A stretch of DNA of 64,000 bases from an uncultured Amylibacter sp. (lineage in GTDB: Bacteria > Pseudomonadota > Alphaproteobacteria > Rhodobacterales > Rhodobacteraceae): assembly GCA_905181935.1 (NCBI GenBank), contig CAJIZV010000003.1, positions 570,001 to 634,000 of the forward strand. The letters run 5' to 3'. This document shows positions 40,431-49,347 of this stretch, piece by piece. Under the pieces are notes generated by a model. The model was not told the origin of the DNA. It did not search any database and saw nothing but the letters and a program-made list of their open reading frames with translations. The position numbers and the translations under genes are program-made. The stretch's first letter is position 1, and every line of letters starts with the position of its first letter.

Positions 40431-41807
40431 ATGAGCAACAAAAACACACAAGATTGGATAAAAAAGCTTCCACAGCCTTTTCTAACACATAAAGGCGATA
40501 GGCGTCTGGATGAAGTAGAAAGTATAATTCCTGATATTGCGGGTATGTCGCGGGGCAAAACCATGCCTGCACATAAATTTTCATCTACAGGGACTACATA
40601 TTTACCAATTTCATTATTTTACCAAACTATTTCTGGTGAATATGTAGATATGGATAATATTGAAAACCAATGGACTGAGAAAGATATTGTTTTGCGCCCT
40701 GACATGTCGACAGCCACTGCTGTTCCATGGTCAGAAGATGCGTCTGTACAAATAATTAATAATATTGAAACGCGCGAAGGCGAAGATTTGCAAATTGCGC
40801 CACGTAATGTTTTACGCCGGGTGATGGCACTTTATGCAGCTAAAGGTTGGCGTGCAGTTGTTGCGCCTGAGCTTGAGTTTTATTTAACTAAGCCTAATAC
40901 AGACCCAACGGAAGATATCCAGCCACCAGTAGGTCGTACAGGTCGCATAGGTGCGCGTCAGCAAGCTTTCTCAATGGTAGCCGTAGACGAATTTGGTGAT
41001 GTGATTGATACGATATATGATTACACTGAAGCTCAGGGTTTAGAAATTGGCACTATTATCCAAGAGGGTGGTGCTGGCCAAATTGAAATTAATCTTATGC
41101 ATGGTGATCCTCTTTCATTAGCAGATCAGGTATTTTACTTTAAACGTACTATACGTGAAGCTGCATTGAAGCATGGGGTTTTTGCTACCTTTATGGCAAA
41201 ACCTATGCGCGATCAGCCAGGCTCCGCCATGCATATTCATCAATCGATTATCGACATAAAAAATGGAAAAAACCTTTTTTCTAACTCTGATGGTTCATCG
41301 ACTGATTTATTTTATAGTTTTATTGGTGGTTCACAAAAGCATCTACAAAATGCCCTGCCTTTATTAGCTCCTTATGTTAATTCTTACCGTCGACTAGCTG
41401 GAGCATATTCTGCACCTTCAAATTTGGAGTGGGCTGCTGACAACCGCACTACTGGACTACGCATTCCTAATTCTGAGCCTGATTCACGTAGAGTTGAAAA
41501 CCGCGTAACTGGTAGTGATGCAAACCCTTATCTGGCTATTGCTGTAAGTTTAGCTGCTGGTTATTTGGGAATGATTAATTCTACTAAGCCGCGGGATGCG
41601 GTAAACATAGAAATCTTTGAAACTGATAAAGGCCTTCCCCATTCTTTATTTGCGGCCTTGAATTTGTTTGAGACTGATACTGATTTACAAGATGTTCTAG
41701 GGCAGGAATTTTGTGACCTTTATCGGCAAATTAAACATGCAGAATTACTTGAATATCAGCGTGAAATTTCGCCTTGGGAGCGTGAGCATTTGTTGTTAAA
41801 TGCCTAA
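40431..41807 (+). CDS. Glutamine synthetase family ligase, PuuA-like (copy 2)
   Basis: A second 458-residue glutamine-synthetase homologue with PELEFYLT, EGGAGQIEINLMHGD, SAMHIHQS, RRVENRVTGSDANPYLAIAVSLAAG. It overlaps puuB by 8 bases, so it is the more likely partner of that oxidase. It is clearly diverged from copy 1; the two may take different amines (for example putrescine and spermidine or ethanolamine), which is inference. Upstream ATGs at 40419 and 40422 are possible starts; TGGAT precedes 40431. Confidence 0.83.
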   Translation: MSNKNTQDWIKKLPQPFLTHKGDRRLDEVESIIPDIAGMSRGKTMPAHKFSSTGTTYLPISLFYQTISGEYVDMDNIENQWTEKDIVLRPDMSTATAVPWSEDASVQIINNIETREGEDLQIAPRNVLRRVMALYAAKGWRAVVAPELEFYLTKPNTDPTEDIQPPVGRTGRIGARQQAFSMVAVDEFGDVIDTIYDYTEAQGLEIGTIIQEGGAGQIEINLMHGDPLSLADQVFYFKRTIREAALKHGVFATFMAKPMRDQPGSAMHIHQSIIDIKNGKNLFSNSDGSSTDLFYSFIGGSQKHLQNALPLLAPYVNSYRRLAGAYSAPSNLEWAADNRTTGLRIPNSEPDSRRVENRVTGSDANPYLAIAVSLAAGYLGMINSTKPRDAVNIEIFETDKGLPHSLFAALNLFETDTDLQDVLGQEFCDLYRQIKHAELLEYQREISPWEREHLLLNA

Positions 41808-43107
41808 CATGGATTTATTAACCGCTAATGATAAACAGGGTAGATATCCTAATTCATATTATGCCAAAAATGCAAATCATATTCTAGAATTACCAAGCCT
41901 TTTTAGTGATATAGAGGTCGATGTTTGTGTGGTTGGAGCGGGCTTTACGGGTTTATCTGCTGCATTACATTTAGCGCAATCAGGCTATTCAGTTGCCATA
42001 ATTGAGGCACAGAGAATTGGCTTTGGTGCATCTGGCCGTAACGGCGGCCAAGTGTCTGGTGGCCAACGCATGGATCAAGAAGGTCTGGAGAGTATGTTGG
42101 GTGATGAACACGCCAGAGCATTATGGGATATTTCGCAACAATCAGTTGATCTGGTCCGCGAACTGTCCGCCGATATGAATGATTGTGGGGTCGTGGATGG
42201 AATTATTCACACGGCGCATCGTGAACGTTATGTAAGTGAAGAACATGCATATACGGATCACTTATGCGATAAATACGGTTACGGTAAAATCCGCAACCTA
42301 AGCCGTGAAGAAACCCGCGATCTGGTCAATAGCCCAGCATATTATGGTGGCACCTTAGACATGGGAGCGGGGCATATTGATCCTCTCCGTTACGCATTTG
42401 GCTTGGCGCGTAAATGTGTTGATTTGGGCGTTATGATTTATGAACAATCTAAGGTTATAGATGTGCAATCGGGCGATCCAGCGTTGGTCAAAACTGAAGG
42501 TGGTTTGGTACACGCTAAATTTGTAGTGCTGGCTTGTAATGGATACTTAGGGCGTTTGAACCATCGCGTTGCGGCTCGTGTGATGCCAATCAACAATTTC
42601 ATCATCGCTACTGAACCCATGAGCGAGAGTGCCCAAGAGGCATTAATCAAAAACAACCATGCAGTGGCAGATAGTAAATTTGTGGTGAATTATTTTCGTT
42701 TTAGTCTTGATCGCCGCCTACTGTTTGGCGGGTCAGAGAGTTATGGATACAAATTCCCAGGCGATATTACGGCGACGGTGCGTAAGCCGATGTTACAAAT
42801 CTATCCGCAATTGAAGGATACCCGCATTGATTATGCATGGGGTGGAACATTGGGCATCACTATGAATCGCATGCCACATTTTGAACGTATGGAAGGTAAT
42901 ATCCTGTCTGCTTCTGGTTATTCGGGACATGGTGTGGCCATGGCCACTATGGGGGGCAAAATGGCCGCTGATGCAATCCGAGGGCAGGCGGAGCAGTTTG
43001 ATTTTATGGCATCGGTTCCAACACCGCGTTTCCCAGGTGGCATGATGTTGCGGTCTCCAATGCTGGTGTTGGCGATGCTGTGGTATTCGATGCGAGATAG
43101 ACTATAA
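41800..43107 (+). CDS. puuB: FAD-dependent gamma-glutamylputrescine oxidase, PuuB-like
   Basis: A 435-residue DAO-fold flavoprotein: NSYYAKNAN, Rossmann VVGAGFTGLSAALHL, FGASGRNGGQVSGGQ and C-terminal SGYSGHGVAMATMGG. It oxidises gamma-glutamylputrescine to the aldehyde, releasing NH3 and H2O2. The start overlaps the copy 2 ligase end; ATG 41809 is an alternative. The first 200 bases are AT-rich like the region, but the rest is noticeably richer in G+C. Confidence 0.87.
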   Translation: MPNMDLLTANDKQGRYPNSYYAKNANHILELPSLFSDIEVDVCVVGAGFTGLSAALHLAQSGYSVAIIEAQRIGFGASGRNGGQVSGGQRMDQEGLESMLGDEHARALWDISQQSVDLVRELSADMNDCGVVDGIIHTAHRERYVSEEHAYTDHLCDKYGYGKIRNLSREETRDLVNSPAYYGGTLDMGAGHIDPLRYAFGLARKCVDLGVMIYEQSKVIDVQSGDPALVKTEGGLVHAKFVVLACNGYLGRLNHRVAARVMPINNFIIATEPMSESAQEALIKNNHAVADSKFVVNYFRFSLDRRLLFGGSESYGYKFPGDITATVRKPMLQIYPQLKDTRIDYAWGGTLGITMNRMPHFERMEGNILSASGYSGHGVAMATMGGKMAADAIRGQAEQFDFMASVPTPRFPGGMMLRSPMLVLAMLWYSMRDRL

Positions 43108-43130
43108 TTTAGGTGTGTCTAAAGAACAAA

Positions 43131-43162
43131 AAAAGCCCACCTTTGAATAAAGGTGGGCTTTT
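43131..43162. terminator. Bidirectional terminator between puuB and TRAP permease
   Basis: Perfect 14-bp stem AAAAGCCCACCTTT / AAAGGTGGGCTTTT with a GAAT loop, A-rich on the left and T-rich on the right, so it can stop transcription from both convergent units. Confidence 0.92.
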
Positions 43163-43178
43163 AATTTTATATTTTTGA

Positions 43179-45650
43179 TTATCCCGCCATAACCCTTGGC
43201 AACCATAGTACGAGTTGTGGGAAGATGAATATCAATGCCAATCCTAATAACTGCACTAACATGAACTGCATCATGCCAATGTAGATATCCTTAAGATCCC
43301 AATTTGGCACAACGCCTTTTAAGAAATAAGCGGATAAGGCCACAGGTGGACTAAGCCATGCAGTTTGTAAATTCACTGCAACAAGAATACCAAACCAGAC
43401 CATTGTGTCATAGCTACTCAGACCATGTAGTTCTAAAGATTGAACTGTTGGTAATAGAATAGGGACAACTATCAACACAATTGGTACCCATTCAAGTGGC
43501 CAGCCCAGCAAGAATATTAGTGCCATCACGAGCAGTAAGATCAAATATGGTGACATTTCAAGGCCCATCAGCATTTCTGTCATAAGCTTAGGTGTTCCTA
43601 ATGAACTGAATTCTGCACCAAAGAAGTTTGAAGCTGCGACCAAAAACATGATCAGAACTGTGATTTCAAGTGCCTTTATCAAGTTGTCGTTGAAGCTTGA
43701 AAAGGTGAATTTTCGGTATGCAATAGCTAAAATGATTGATCCGAACGCACCCATGGCGGCTGCCTCGGCAGGTGTTGCAAAGCCGAGCAGTATTGATCCT
43801 AAAGCAAAGGATATGAGAATTGTTGGTGGCATTAAACCTGCAAAGAATTCATCCCATAGGTCAGAGAAGTAAAAATTTTTCTCTGCATCTGAACTGTAAA
43901 TAACACGACCTAAGTAGGCCAAGAGTAAAATAAATGCGCCCATTACGATTGACATAATCGGCAAACTGCCATCTTCACCAATACTTGCAAAAATCATGTA
44001 AAGGTGAAACAGAACTCCGACTGGTATTGCAATCCGAAGAATTGATAAACTTCGATATGCTTTATAGGCGATTGTTCCAATTATGATTAATGCAACAAGC
44101 CCGCCAAATGGAATGAACCCTCCAAACGTACCACTCAAACCCAGACCGAATACACGGCACACAGTAAGAACACCAAGACAGATCAATGCTACTTCTGCGC
44201 CATAGAAACGTGATGTGTCTGGTTGATCTTCTTCTGATAAGATTGGGCCTAAATCTGGATTTAACCAGCAACGTCCAAGCGTGTACAGTAAGTATAGAAT
44301 TGCAAGAAGAGCACCGGGGATAAACGCACCACGAAACAGATCAAGTGTGGATACTTCCAATACTGGCCCCATAACAATTAACATGATCGAAGGTGGTATC
44401 AAAATGCCAAGTGTACCACCCGCTGTAATTGTACCTGCGGATAATCTGACATCATAACCAGCGCGGGTCATTGTTGCACCAGCCATTATACCCAACATTG
44501 TTACAGACGCCCCAACAATACCTGTTGCTGCTGCAAAAATCGTAGACACAATCAATACAGCAATAAATAAAGCACCACGCACACGCGACATGATCATCTG
44601 AACAGACGCGAATAAACGTTCCATTAATCCGGCAGATTCCATCACGATGCCCATCAAAACAAACATTGGTACTGCCATTAGCTGATCGTTCAGCATTGTG
44701 GAGTTTGTACCAAGCGTCATTAGGAAGGTTGCAAAGAAGAAGTTGTAACCCCAGATGCCAAAGATAAAAGCCAAGAAGATTAAGGTGAATGCAATTGGGA
44801 AGCCGATAAAAATTACAAACAACATTGCGGCCATCATGATTAAGCCAATTGTTGGCTTATCAACAGATGGAGCCGCTTTCATGATTTCTGTAAACCAAGC
44901 ACCACCTGGAATGACATCAGGTAAGAAAATTGCGAATACAAGCCATGTAAGTGCAACAAGATAAAAAGGAAGCGCTTTAACAAACAAACGCTCACGAGCC
45001 TTTCCCATTTTATGGAAAGCGCGGAAAATCTCTGGAATACCCTGAATCAGCAATAGGAAACCACCAACAGGCATTGCAGTACGAGCAGGCCACAACAATG
45101 GTCCCCATGCACTGTCTACTTGGTTGGTTTCACTTGTTATAAATGCTTTCCACCAAAACTCTGCTGATACCCACGTAAAAAAGATCATCGCTGGGATGAA
45201 GAATAACAAGTATAGCATAGCATCTACTGTTGCTTGCGTCTTATCAGTCCAGTTGCGGTACAAGAAATCGGCACGAATATGTACGCCGCGCATTAAGCCG
45301 TAGCCAGCAGCAGCCATCCAAAGAACACCTGCGATCATTCGGCTCATGTCATATACCCAAAGCGTTGGTCCCAGATGAAGGGCCTTAGCTAAATTTCCAA
45401 AACCAGCATCAATTAAGATTGAGTCAAGGTTACGTGATATAACTTCGTACACAACGACCGCTATAAGCGGTATCATCAAAAGGGCAATGATCTGACCTAC
45501 ACGAAAGTTGATGACATCGATTGATGCTGTAATAGGTCGCATCCAAGGTGTCATATCCTCAGGTGTTTCACCAGGTGCTTCTGCACGTCGTTCCGCGATC
45601 AGCTCATCGGCTATTTCCAGATCCCCCGGAATCGGTTCTTCTGCAGCCAT
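43179..45650 (-). CDS. TRAP transporter fused small (DctQ) and large (DctM) permease
   Basis: An 823-residue inner-membrane protein. Residues about 45-225 are the four-helix DctQ domain (VYDMSRMIAGVLWMAAAGYGLMRGVHIRADFLYR). The rest is DctM, beginning near 265 (FIGFPIAFTLIF) with AAATGIVGASVTMLGIMAGATM and GGTLGILIPPSIMLI. The DctM part is interrupted by a hydrophobic insert (about 480-600), making it longer than the usual 430. Ribosome site GGGAGAG. It is downstream of its binding protein gene, past a hairpin. Confidence 0.93.
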   Translation of the reverse strand: MAAEEPIPGDLEIADELIAERRAEAPGETPEDMTPWMRPITASIDVINFRVGQIIALLMIPLIAVVVYEVISRNLDSILIDAGFGNLAKALHLGPTLWVYDMSRMIAGVLWMAAAGYGLMRGVHIRADFLYRNWTDKTQATVDAMLYLLFFIPAMIFFTWVSAEFWWKAFITSETNQVDSAWGPLLWPARTAMPVGGFLLLIQGIPEIFRAFHKMGKARERLFVKALPFYLVALTWLVFAIFLPDVIPGGAWFTEIMKAAPSVDKPTIGLIMMAAMLFVIFIGFPIAFTLIFLAFIFGIWGYNFFFATFLMTLGTNSTMLNDQLMAVPMFVLMGIVMESAGLMERLFASVQMIMSRVRGALFIAVLIVSTIFAAATGIVGASVTMLGIMAGATMTRAGYDVRLSAGTITAGGTLGILIPPSIMLIVMGPVLEVSTLDLFRGAFIPGALLAILYLLYTLGRCWLNPDLGPILSEEDQPDTSRFYGAEVALICLGVLTVCRVFGLGLSGTFGGFIPFGGLVALIIIGTIAYKAYRSLSILRIAIPVGVLFHLYMIFASIGEDGSLPIMSIVMGAFILLLAYLGRVIYSSDAEKNFYFSDLWDEFFAGLMPPTILISFALGSILLGFATPAEAAAMGAFGSIILAIAYRKFTFSSFNDNLIKALEITVLIMFLVAASNFFGAEFSSLGTPKLMTEMLMGLEMSPYLILLLVMALIFLLGWPLEWVPIVLIVVPILLPTVQSLELHGLSSYDTMVWFGILVAVNLQTAWLSPPVALSAYFLKGVVPNWDLKDIYIGMMQFMLVQLLGLALIFIFPQLVLWLPRVMAG

Positions 45651-45737
45651 TCTTTCTCTCCCTTTAAAATACCGTTTATTCCGGCTTCTTTTTTGAAAAA
45701 GGCCTCAACAAATAGTGAGTTCCTTATCGAAAAAGAA

Positions 45738-45760
45738 ATGCGGGGCCAGAAAGGCCCCGC
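45738..45760 (-). terminator. Intra-operon hairpin between binding protein and permease
   Basis: Perfect 9-bp GC-rich stem TGCGGGGCC / GGCCCCGCA with a 5-base loop, followed on the minus strand by ATTTCTTTTTC. It lies 16 bases past the binding-protein stop, and probably limits read-through so that the periplasmic protein exceeds the permease. Confidence 0.8.
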
Positions 45761-45775
45761 AACGTAAGAGTTTTT

Positions 45776-46870
45776 TTACTTCAATGTGTCTGCGTGTGCT
45801 CTACCCAAACTCGCATTTGATGTTTGTGCACCTGCCCAGAATGGAACTGCTATGTCAGCAAAGTCTTTTTGTGACTGCCATACTTCAGCAAAGAACGCAT
45901 TTTCATCAGCAGCAGCTTGCAAAGATTTCTTCGCAGCAGCCATGTACTCTGTAAAGTAGTCAGCTGGCGTATCTTCTAAGATAACGCCATGGTTATCAGT
46001 TAGATCTTTCAGCGCCTTACCGTTTTCGTAGATACGGTATGACATAGACTTAGACAAAGAAGCGTCTGCTGCAACTTCTAAAGCTTTTTTCTCGACATCT
46101 GAAAGGCTGTTGTAGAAATCGCCGTTTACGTACATGTCGGCGTTCACAACAACTTGGTGCAAGCCTTGCAAGTAATAGTGCTTAAGAACTTTTTGGAAAC
46201 CAAACACTGAGTCAGGCTTTGGACAGCACCATTCAGCCGCGTCAATTGTACCTTTTTCAAGCGCTGGTAGAATGTCACCACCGCCCATAGCAACAGCAGG
46301 AACACCAATTTCAGCGTAAGCAGCACCAACCATACCTGGAGGAGCGCGGAAACGCATTTTACGGAAGTCATCCATTGAATTGATTGGCTTTGGAAACCAA
46401 CCCAATGCTTCTGGGCCAACTGGTTGTAGCATGAAGCCTTTGACGTTTACGCCCATTTCGGTCCATAAACGGTCGTAAAGCGCTTTGCCGCCACCGTACT
46501 GAAACCATGATAGGAACGCGATGTTGTCCATGCCAACGCCGGCACCTGCAATTGGTGCACCAAATAGGTTGGCAGCTACGTGCTTACCACCCCAGTAGTG
46601 TGTCCAAGCGAAACCACCTTCAACAAGGCCCGCATCTACTGCGTCCATGATATCACGTGGGCCAACGATGGCACCTGCTGGAAGTATTTCTATTTTCAAA
46701 GAGCCGTTTGTAAGAGCAGCTACGTCCTCACCAAATACGCCAAGCATTACAGCTTCGTCAGACGTGTTCGATAGAACTGACTGAATACGAAGAACTTTTT
46801 CCGCAAAGGCTGAAGTTGCCGTTATGGAAAGTGCAACAGCTACTGCTGTTGCTGTTTTGAGATTAAACAT
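45776..46870 (-). CDS. TRAP transporter substrate-binding protein (DctP/TakP type)
   Basis: A 364-residue periplasmic solute receptor. Signal peptide MFNLKTATAVAVALSITATSAFA. Family features FGEDVAAL, EILPAGAIVGPRDIMDAV, and the conserved Arg region MRFRAPPGMVGAAYAEIG, GTIDAAEWCCP. The TakP-like subgroup binds 2-oxo acids or similar carboxylates, but the ligand is not fixed. G+C is higher than in the surrounding genes. Confidence 0.93.
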   Translation of the reverse strand: MFNLKTATAVAVALSITATSAFAEKVLRIQSVLSNTSDEAVMLGVFGEDVAALTNGSLKIEILPAGAIVGPRDIMDAVDAGLVEGGFAWTHYWGGKHVAANLFGAPIAGAGVGMDNIAFLSWFQYGGGKALYDRLWTEMGVNVKGFMLQPVGPEALGWFPKPINSMDDFRKMRFRAPPGMVGAAYAEIGVPAVAMGGGDILPALEKGTIDAAEWCCPKPDSVFGFQKVLKHYYLQGLHQVVVNADMYVNGDFYNSLSDVEKKALEVAADASLSKSMSYRIYENGKALKDLTDNHGVILEDTPADYFTEYMAAAKKSLQAAADENAFFAEVWQSQKDFADIAVPFWAGAQTSNASLGRAHADTLK

Positions 46871-46909
46871 ATGTTTTATCCTCCCTTAAGTTTTGTCTTC
46901 TTTGCTTAT

Positions 46910-46940
46910 CCCCCCCCATCCCGAAGACTTAAAAGGGGGG
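46910..46940. other. C8...G6 tract upstream of dctP
   Basis: A run of eight C (46910-46917) and a run of six G (46935-46940) 17 bases apart can form a GC-only stem in the leader of the TRAP operon. A second hairpin TCACCGCG / CGCAGTGA lies at 46950-46971, after terC. Termination of terC or control of dctP are both possible. Confidence 0.4.
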
Positions 46941-46978
46941 TGTTCGAACTCACCGCGCGTAAACGCAGTGAACCGTCT

Positions 46979-47647
46979 TTAGTGGTGTTTGGACATATCC
47001 ATGCCCTCGACCAATCCCAGCATTGGTCCAATGCCCGTTGAAATATCAAAAAATCCTCGATACATCATCTCTCCCGCAACATAGACCAATACAACCAATC
47101 CTAACCAAGAAACCCACGGGTACTTAGATAGTATTTTCATAATGAGTGTGGCTGCAAATGCCATAAGTACAATAGCCAAGCCTAACCCAAAAATTAACAT
47201 TTGTGTGTCACCATTCGCAATGCCAGCAACCGCGAGCACATTGTCTAATGACATCGTAATATCTGCAACAGTGATGGATATAAGTGCTGCAAGCATAGTT
47301 TTTTGAGGTGCCCCCGTACTTACCATTTCTGGGTTACTTGGGTCCCCAATGGAATGTTCAGTTTGTGCATGGCTTGCGCTACGAATTTCTTTAAACAGTG
47401 TCCAGCAAACCCAAAATAATAAAATAGACCCAAGAAAAAGCAAACCTTTGACATCTAACAGGGTTGTAGCAATTACTGCAAAAACTATACGCAATACAGC
47501 TGCAATAAACATACCGTAAAAAATCGCTTTTTTACGTAGTTCAGGAGCTAGCCCAGCAGCTGCCATACCAATTACTAATGCATTATCCCCTGAAAGAATT
47601 AAGTCAGCAATGATGATCTGGCCATAGCCAAGAATTGTGTCGAGCAT
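46979..47647 (-). CDS. TerC family membrane protein (YjbE type)
   Basis: A 222-residue integral membrane protein with about seven helices and the TerC motifs LILSGDNALVIG and ITVADITMSLDNVLAVAG, whose acidic residues sit in membrane segments. Relatives have been linked to metal (Mn) export or tellurium resistance. The start overlaps the GMC oxidoreductase stop (TAATG), so it is translated from the same message. Confidence 0.9.
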   Translation of the reverse strand: MLDTILGYGQIIIADLILSGDNALVIGMAAAGLAPELRKKAIFYGMFIAAVLRIVFAVIATTLLDVKGLLFLGSILLFWVCWTLFKEIRSASHAQTEHSIGDPSNPEMVSTGAPQKTMLAALISITVADITMSLDNVLAVAGIANGDTQMLIFGLGLAIVLMAFAATLIMKILSKYPWVSWLGLVVLVYVAGEMMYRGFFDISTGIGPMLGLVEGMDMSKHH

Positions 47648-49245
47648 TATTGTGCGTCCTCTAATGTCATTTGTGAAACTTTTTCACCAATCATTATTGC
47701 TGGTGCATTAGTATTTCCAGATGTAATTACGGGCATGATTGAGCAATCCGCCACGCGTAAGCCTTGAATACCATATACTCGAAGGCGCTCATCAACTACT
47801 GCCATTTTATCTGTTCCCATTTTACAAGTCCCAGTTGGATGATAAATAGTAACTGAAGTCTGCCTAGCCCAATTAAGTGTCGCCTCATAATCATCAAAGC
47901 CAACTTCTGATCCGGGCTGATATTCTTCTATTACATGAGATTTTAGCGGTTCAAACTGTGCAATTTTACGAGCTATTTGAATACCTTTAACAATAGTTTT
48001 TTGATCTAGTTCAGAAGATAAATAATTTGGGTATATCTCAGGATGGTCTCTGTAATTCGATGAAGTTAACTTTAAATGACCAGAACTTTCTGGCCGCATT
48101 TGGAGTACTGAAGCTGTAAATGCAGAGAACTTATGGGTACCTTCAACAGCATTATCTGCACTAAATGGTTGAATGTGGAACTGAATATCAGGTGTTTTTA
48201 ACTTATCATCGCTTTTAAGAAATGCTGTACCAAGGCTCGCTGCCATTGTCATGGGACCGGTGCGGGAAACGGCATATTGAAGCGCGATCATACCTTGTTT
48301 AAAAAAATTATTTGTTTCTATATTAATGGTAGAAAGGTCAGTTTTAAATATTGGGCGTGCTTGTAGGTGATCTTGTAAGTTTTTTCCAACTCCTGGGAGT
48401 GCTTTAACAACCTCAATCCCATGTTCCTTTATTTCATTTGGGTCACCTATCCCAGAAAGCATGAGTATCTGGGGCGAACCAATGGCACCAGCTGACAAAA
48501 TTATTTCTTTGGTTGCTTTTAGAACTTTTAGAATTCCATTTTGCATAGCATTAACTGCTGTTGCTTTACCCTCAATAACTAATATTTTCTCTACTTGTGT
48601 ATTCGTGAAAATAGTTAAGTTTTTACGTTTTTTAGCAGGTTTTAAGTATGCAACTGCAGATGAACATCGGCGCCCCTTATCTGCAGTTAGCTGAAAGTAC
48701 CCAACCCCTTCTTGGTCACCTGAGTTATAATCTGGGTTGCGTTTATAGCCTGCGTTTGATGCAGCATCGACCCATTTATCTACTACATCACGACTTAATC
48801 GTGTTGGAGACACTGATAAGGGCCCATTATATCCCCGCATTTCACTATTAAAATTACCATTCCAAGTTTCTGCTTTCTTGAAGAGTGGTAAAACGTCATC
48901 CCAGCCCCATCCAGCATTTCCAAGTTGGCGCCAGTTATCAAAGTCTTCAGCTTGGCCTCGTACATATAGCAATCCATTAATTGAGCTTGAGCCACCTAAT
49001 ACTCGTCCCCGAGGCCACGGAATTGATCGTCCGTTAATTCCAGCATCTGATTGGGTGCGATAACACCAATCTGTTTTTGGATTCCCCATTGTTTTAAAGT
49101 AACCAACTGGGATGTGTATCCATGGATTATTGTCTTTTCCACCAGCTTCAAGCAGCGCAACAGTATAGCGACCGTTTTGTGATAAACGGTTTGCAACTAC
49201 GCAACCAGCAGAGCCAGCACCAACAATAATGTAGTCAAAATTCAA
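47647..49245 (-). CDS. GMC-family oxidoreductase (choline/alcohol dehydrogenase-like)
   Basis: A 532-residue flavoprotein: FAD motif YIIVGAGSAGCVVANRLS, WPRGRVLGGSSSINGLLYVRG, SAGAIGSPQILMLSGIG and the active-site His in YHPTGTCKMG. It resembles alcohol/choline/polyethylene-glycol dehydrogenases; no betB or betaine genes are near, so it should not be called betA. Starts at TTG with AAGAGG upstream. Divergent from an IclR regulator, its likely controller. Confidence 0.9.
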   Translation of the reverse strand: MNFDYIIVGAGSAGCVVANRLSQNGRYTVALLEAGGKDNNPWIHIPVGYFKTMGNPKTDWCYRTQSDAGINGRSIPWPRGRVLGGSSSINGLLYVRGQAEDFDNWRQLGNAGWGWDDVLPLFKKAETWNGNFNSEMRGYNGPLSVSPTRLSRDVVDKWVDAASNAGYKRNPDYNSGDQEGVGYFQLTADKGRRCSSAVAYLKPAKKRKNLTIFTNTQVEKILVIEGKATAVNAMQNGILKVLKATKEIILSAGAIGSPQILMLSGIGDPNEIKEHGIEVVKALPGVGKNLQDHLQARPIFKTDLSTINIETNNFFKQGMIALQYAVSRTGPMTMAASLGTAFLKSDDKLKTPDIQFHIQPFSADNAVEGTHKFSAFTASVLQMRPESSGHLKLTSSNYRDHPEIYPNYLSSELDQKTIVKGIQIARKIAQFEPLKSHVIEEYQPGSEVGFDDYEATLNWARQTSVTIYHPTGTCKMGTDKMAVVDERLRVYGIQGLRVADCSIMPVITSGNTNAPAIMIGEKVSQMTLEDAQ

Positions 49246-49270
49246 AAAATAACCTCTTATATTAAAAAAT

Positions 49271-49285
49271 GAGACTTTTAGTCTC
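49271..49285. promoter_or_regulatory. Candidate IclR operator GAGACT-ttt-AGTCTC
   Basis: Perfect 6-3-6 inverted repeat in the 102-base divergent region between the GMC oxidoreductase and iclR genes. It overlaps the expected -35 position of the iclR promoter, fitting autorepression and control of the GMC-terC unit. Confidence 0.6.
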
Positions 49286-49293
49286 GTTTTTGC

Positions 49294-49299
49294 TATAAT
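49294..49299 (+). promoter_or_regulatory. Extended -10 box (TGCTATAAT) for iclR
   Basis: Consensus TATAAT preceded by TGC, 49 bases before the iclR start and 8 bases after the palindrome. Confidence 0.6.
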
Positions 49300-49347
49300 T
49301 ACATTAGAAAGATTATATTTGATTCGTGCAACAAGAAGTTTTAGCTA

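Noticed and set aside
47647-49245. Calling this gene betA (choline dehydrogenase)
   Set aside because: No betB, betI or choline transporter nearby; GMC enzymes of this type have many alcohol substrates.
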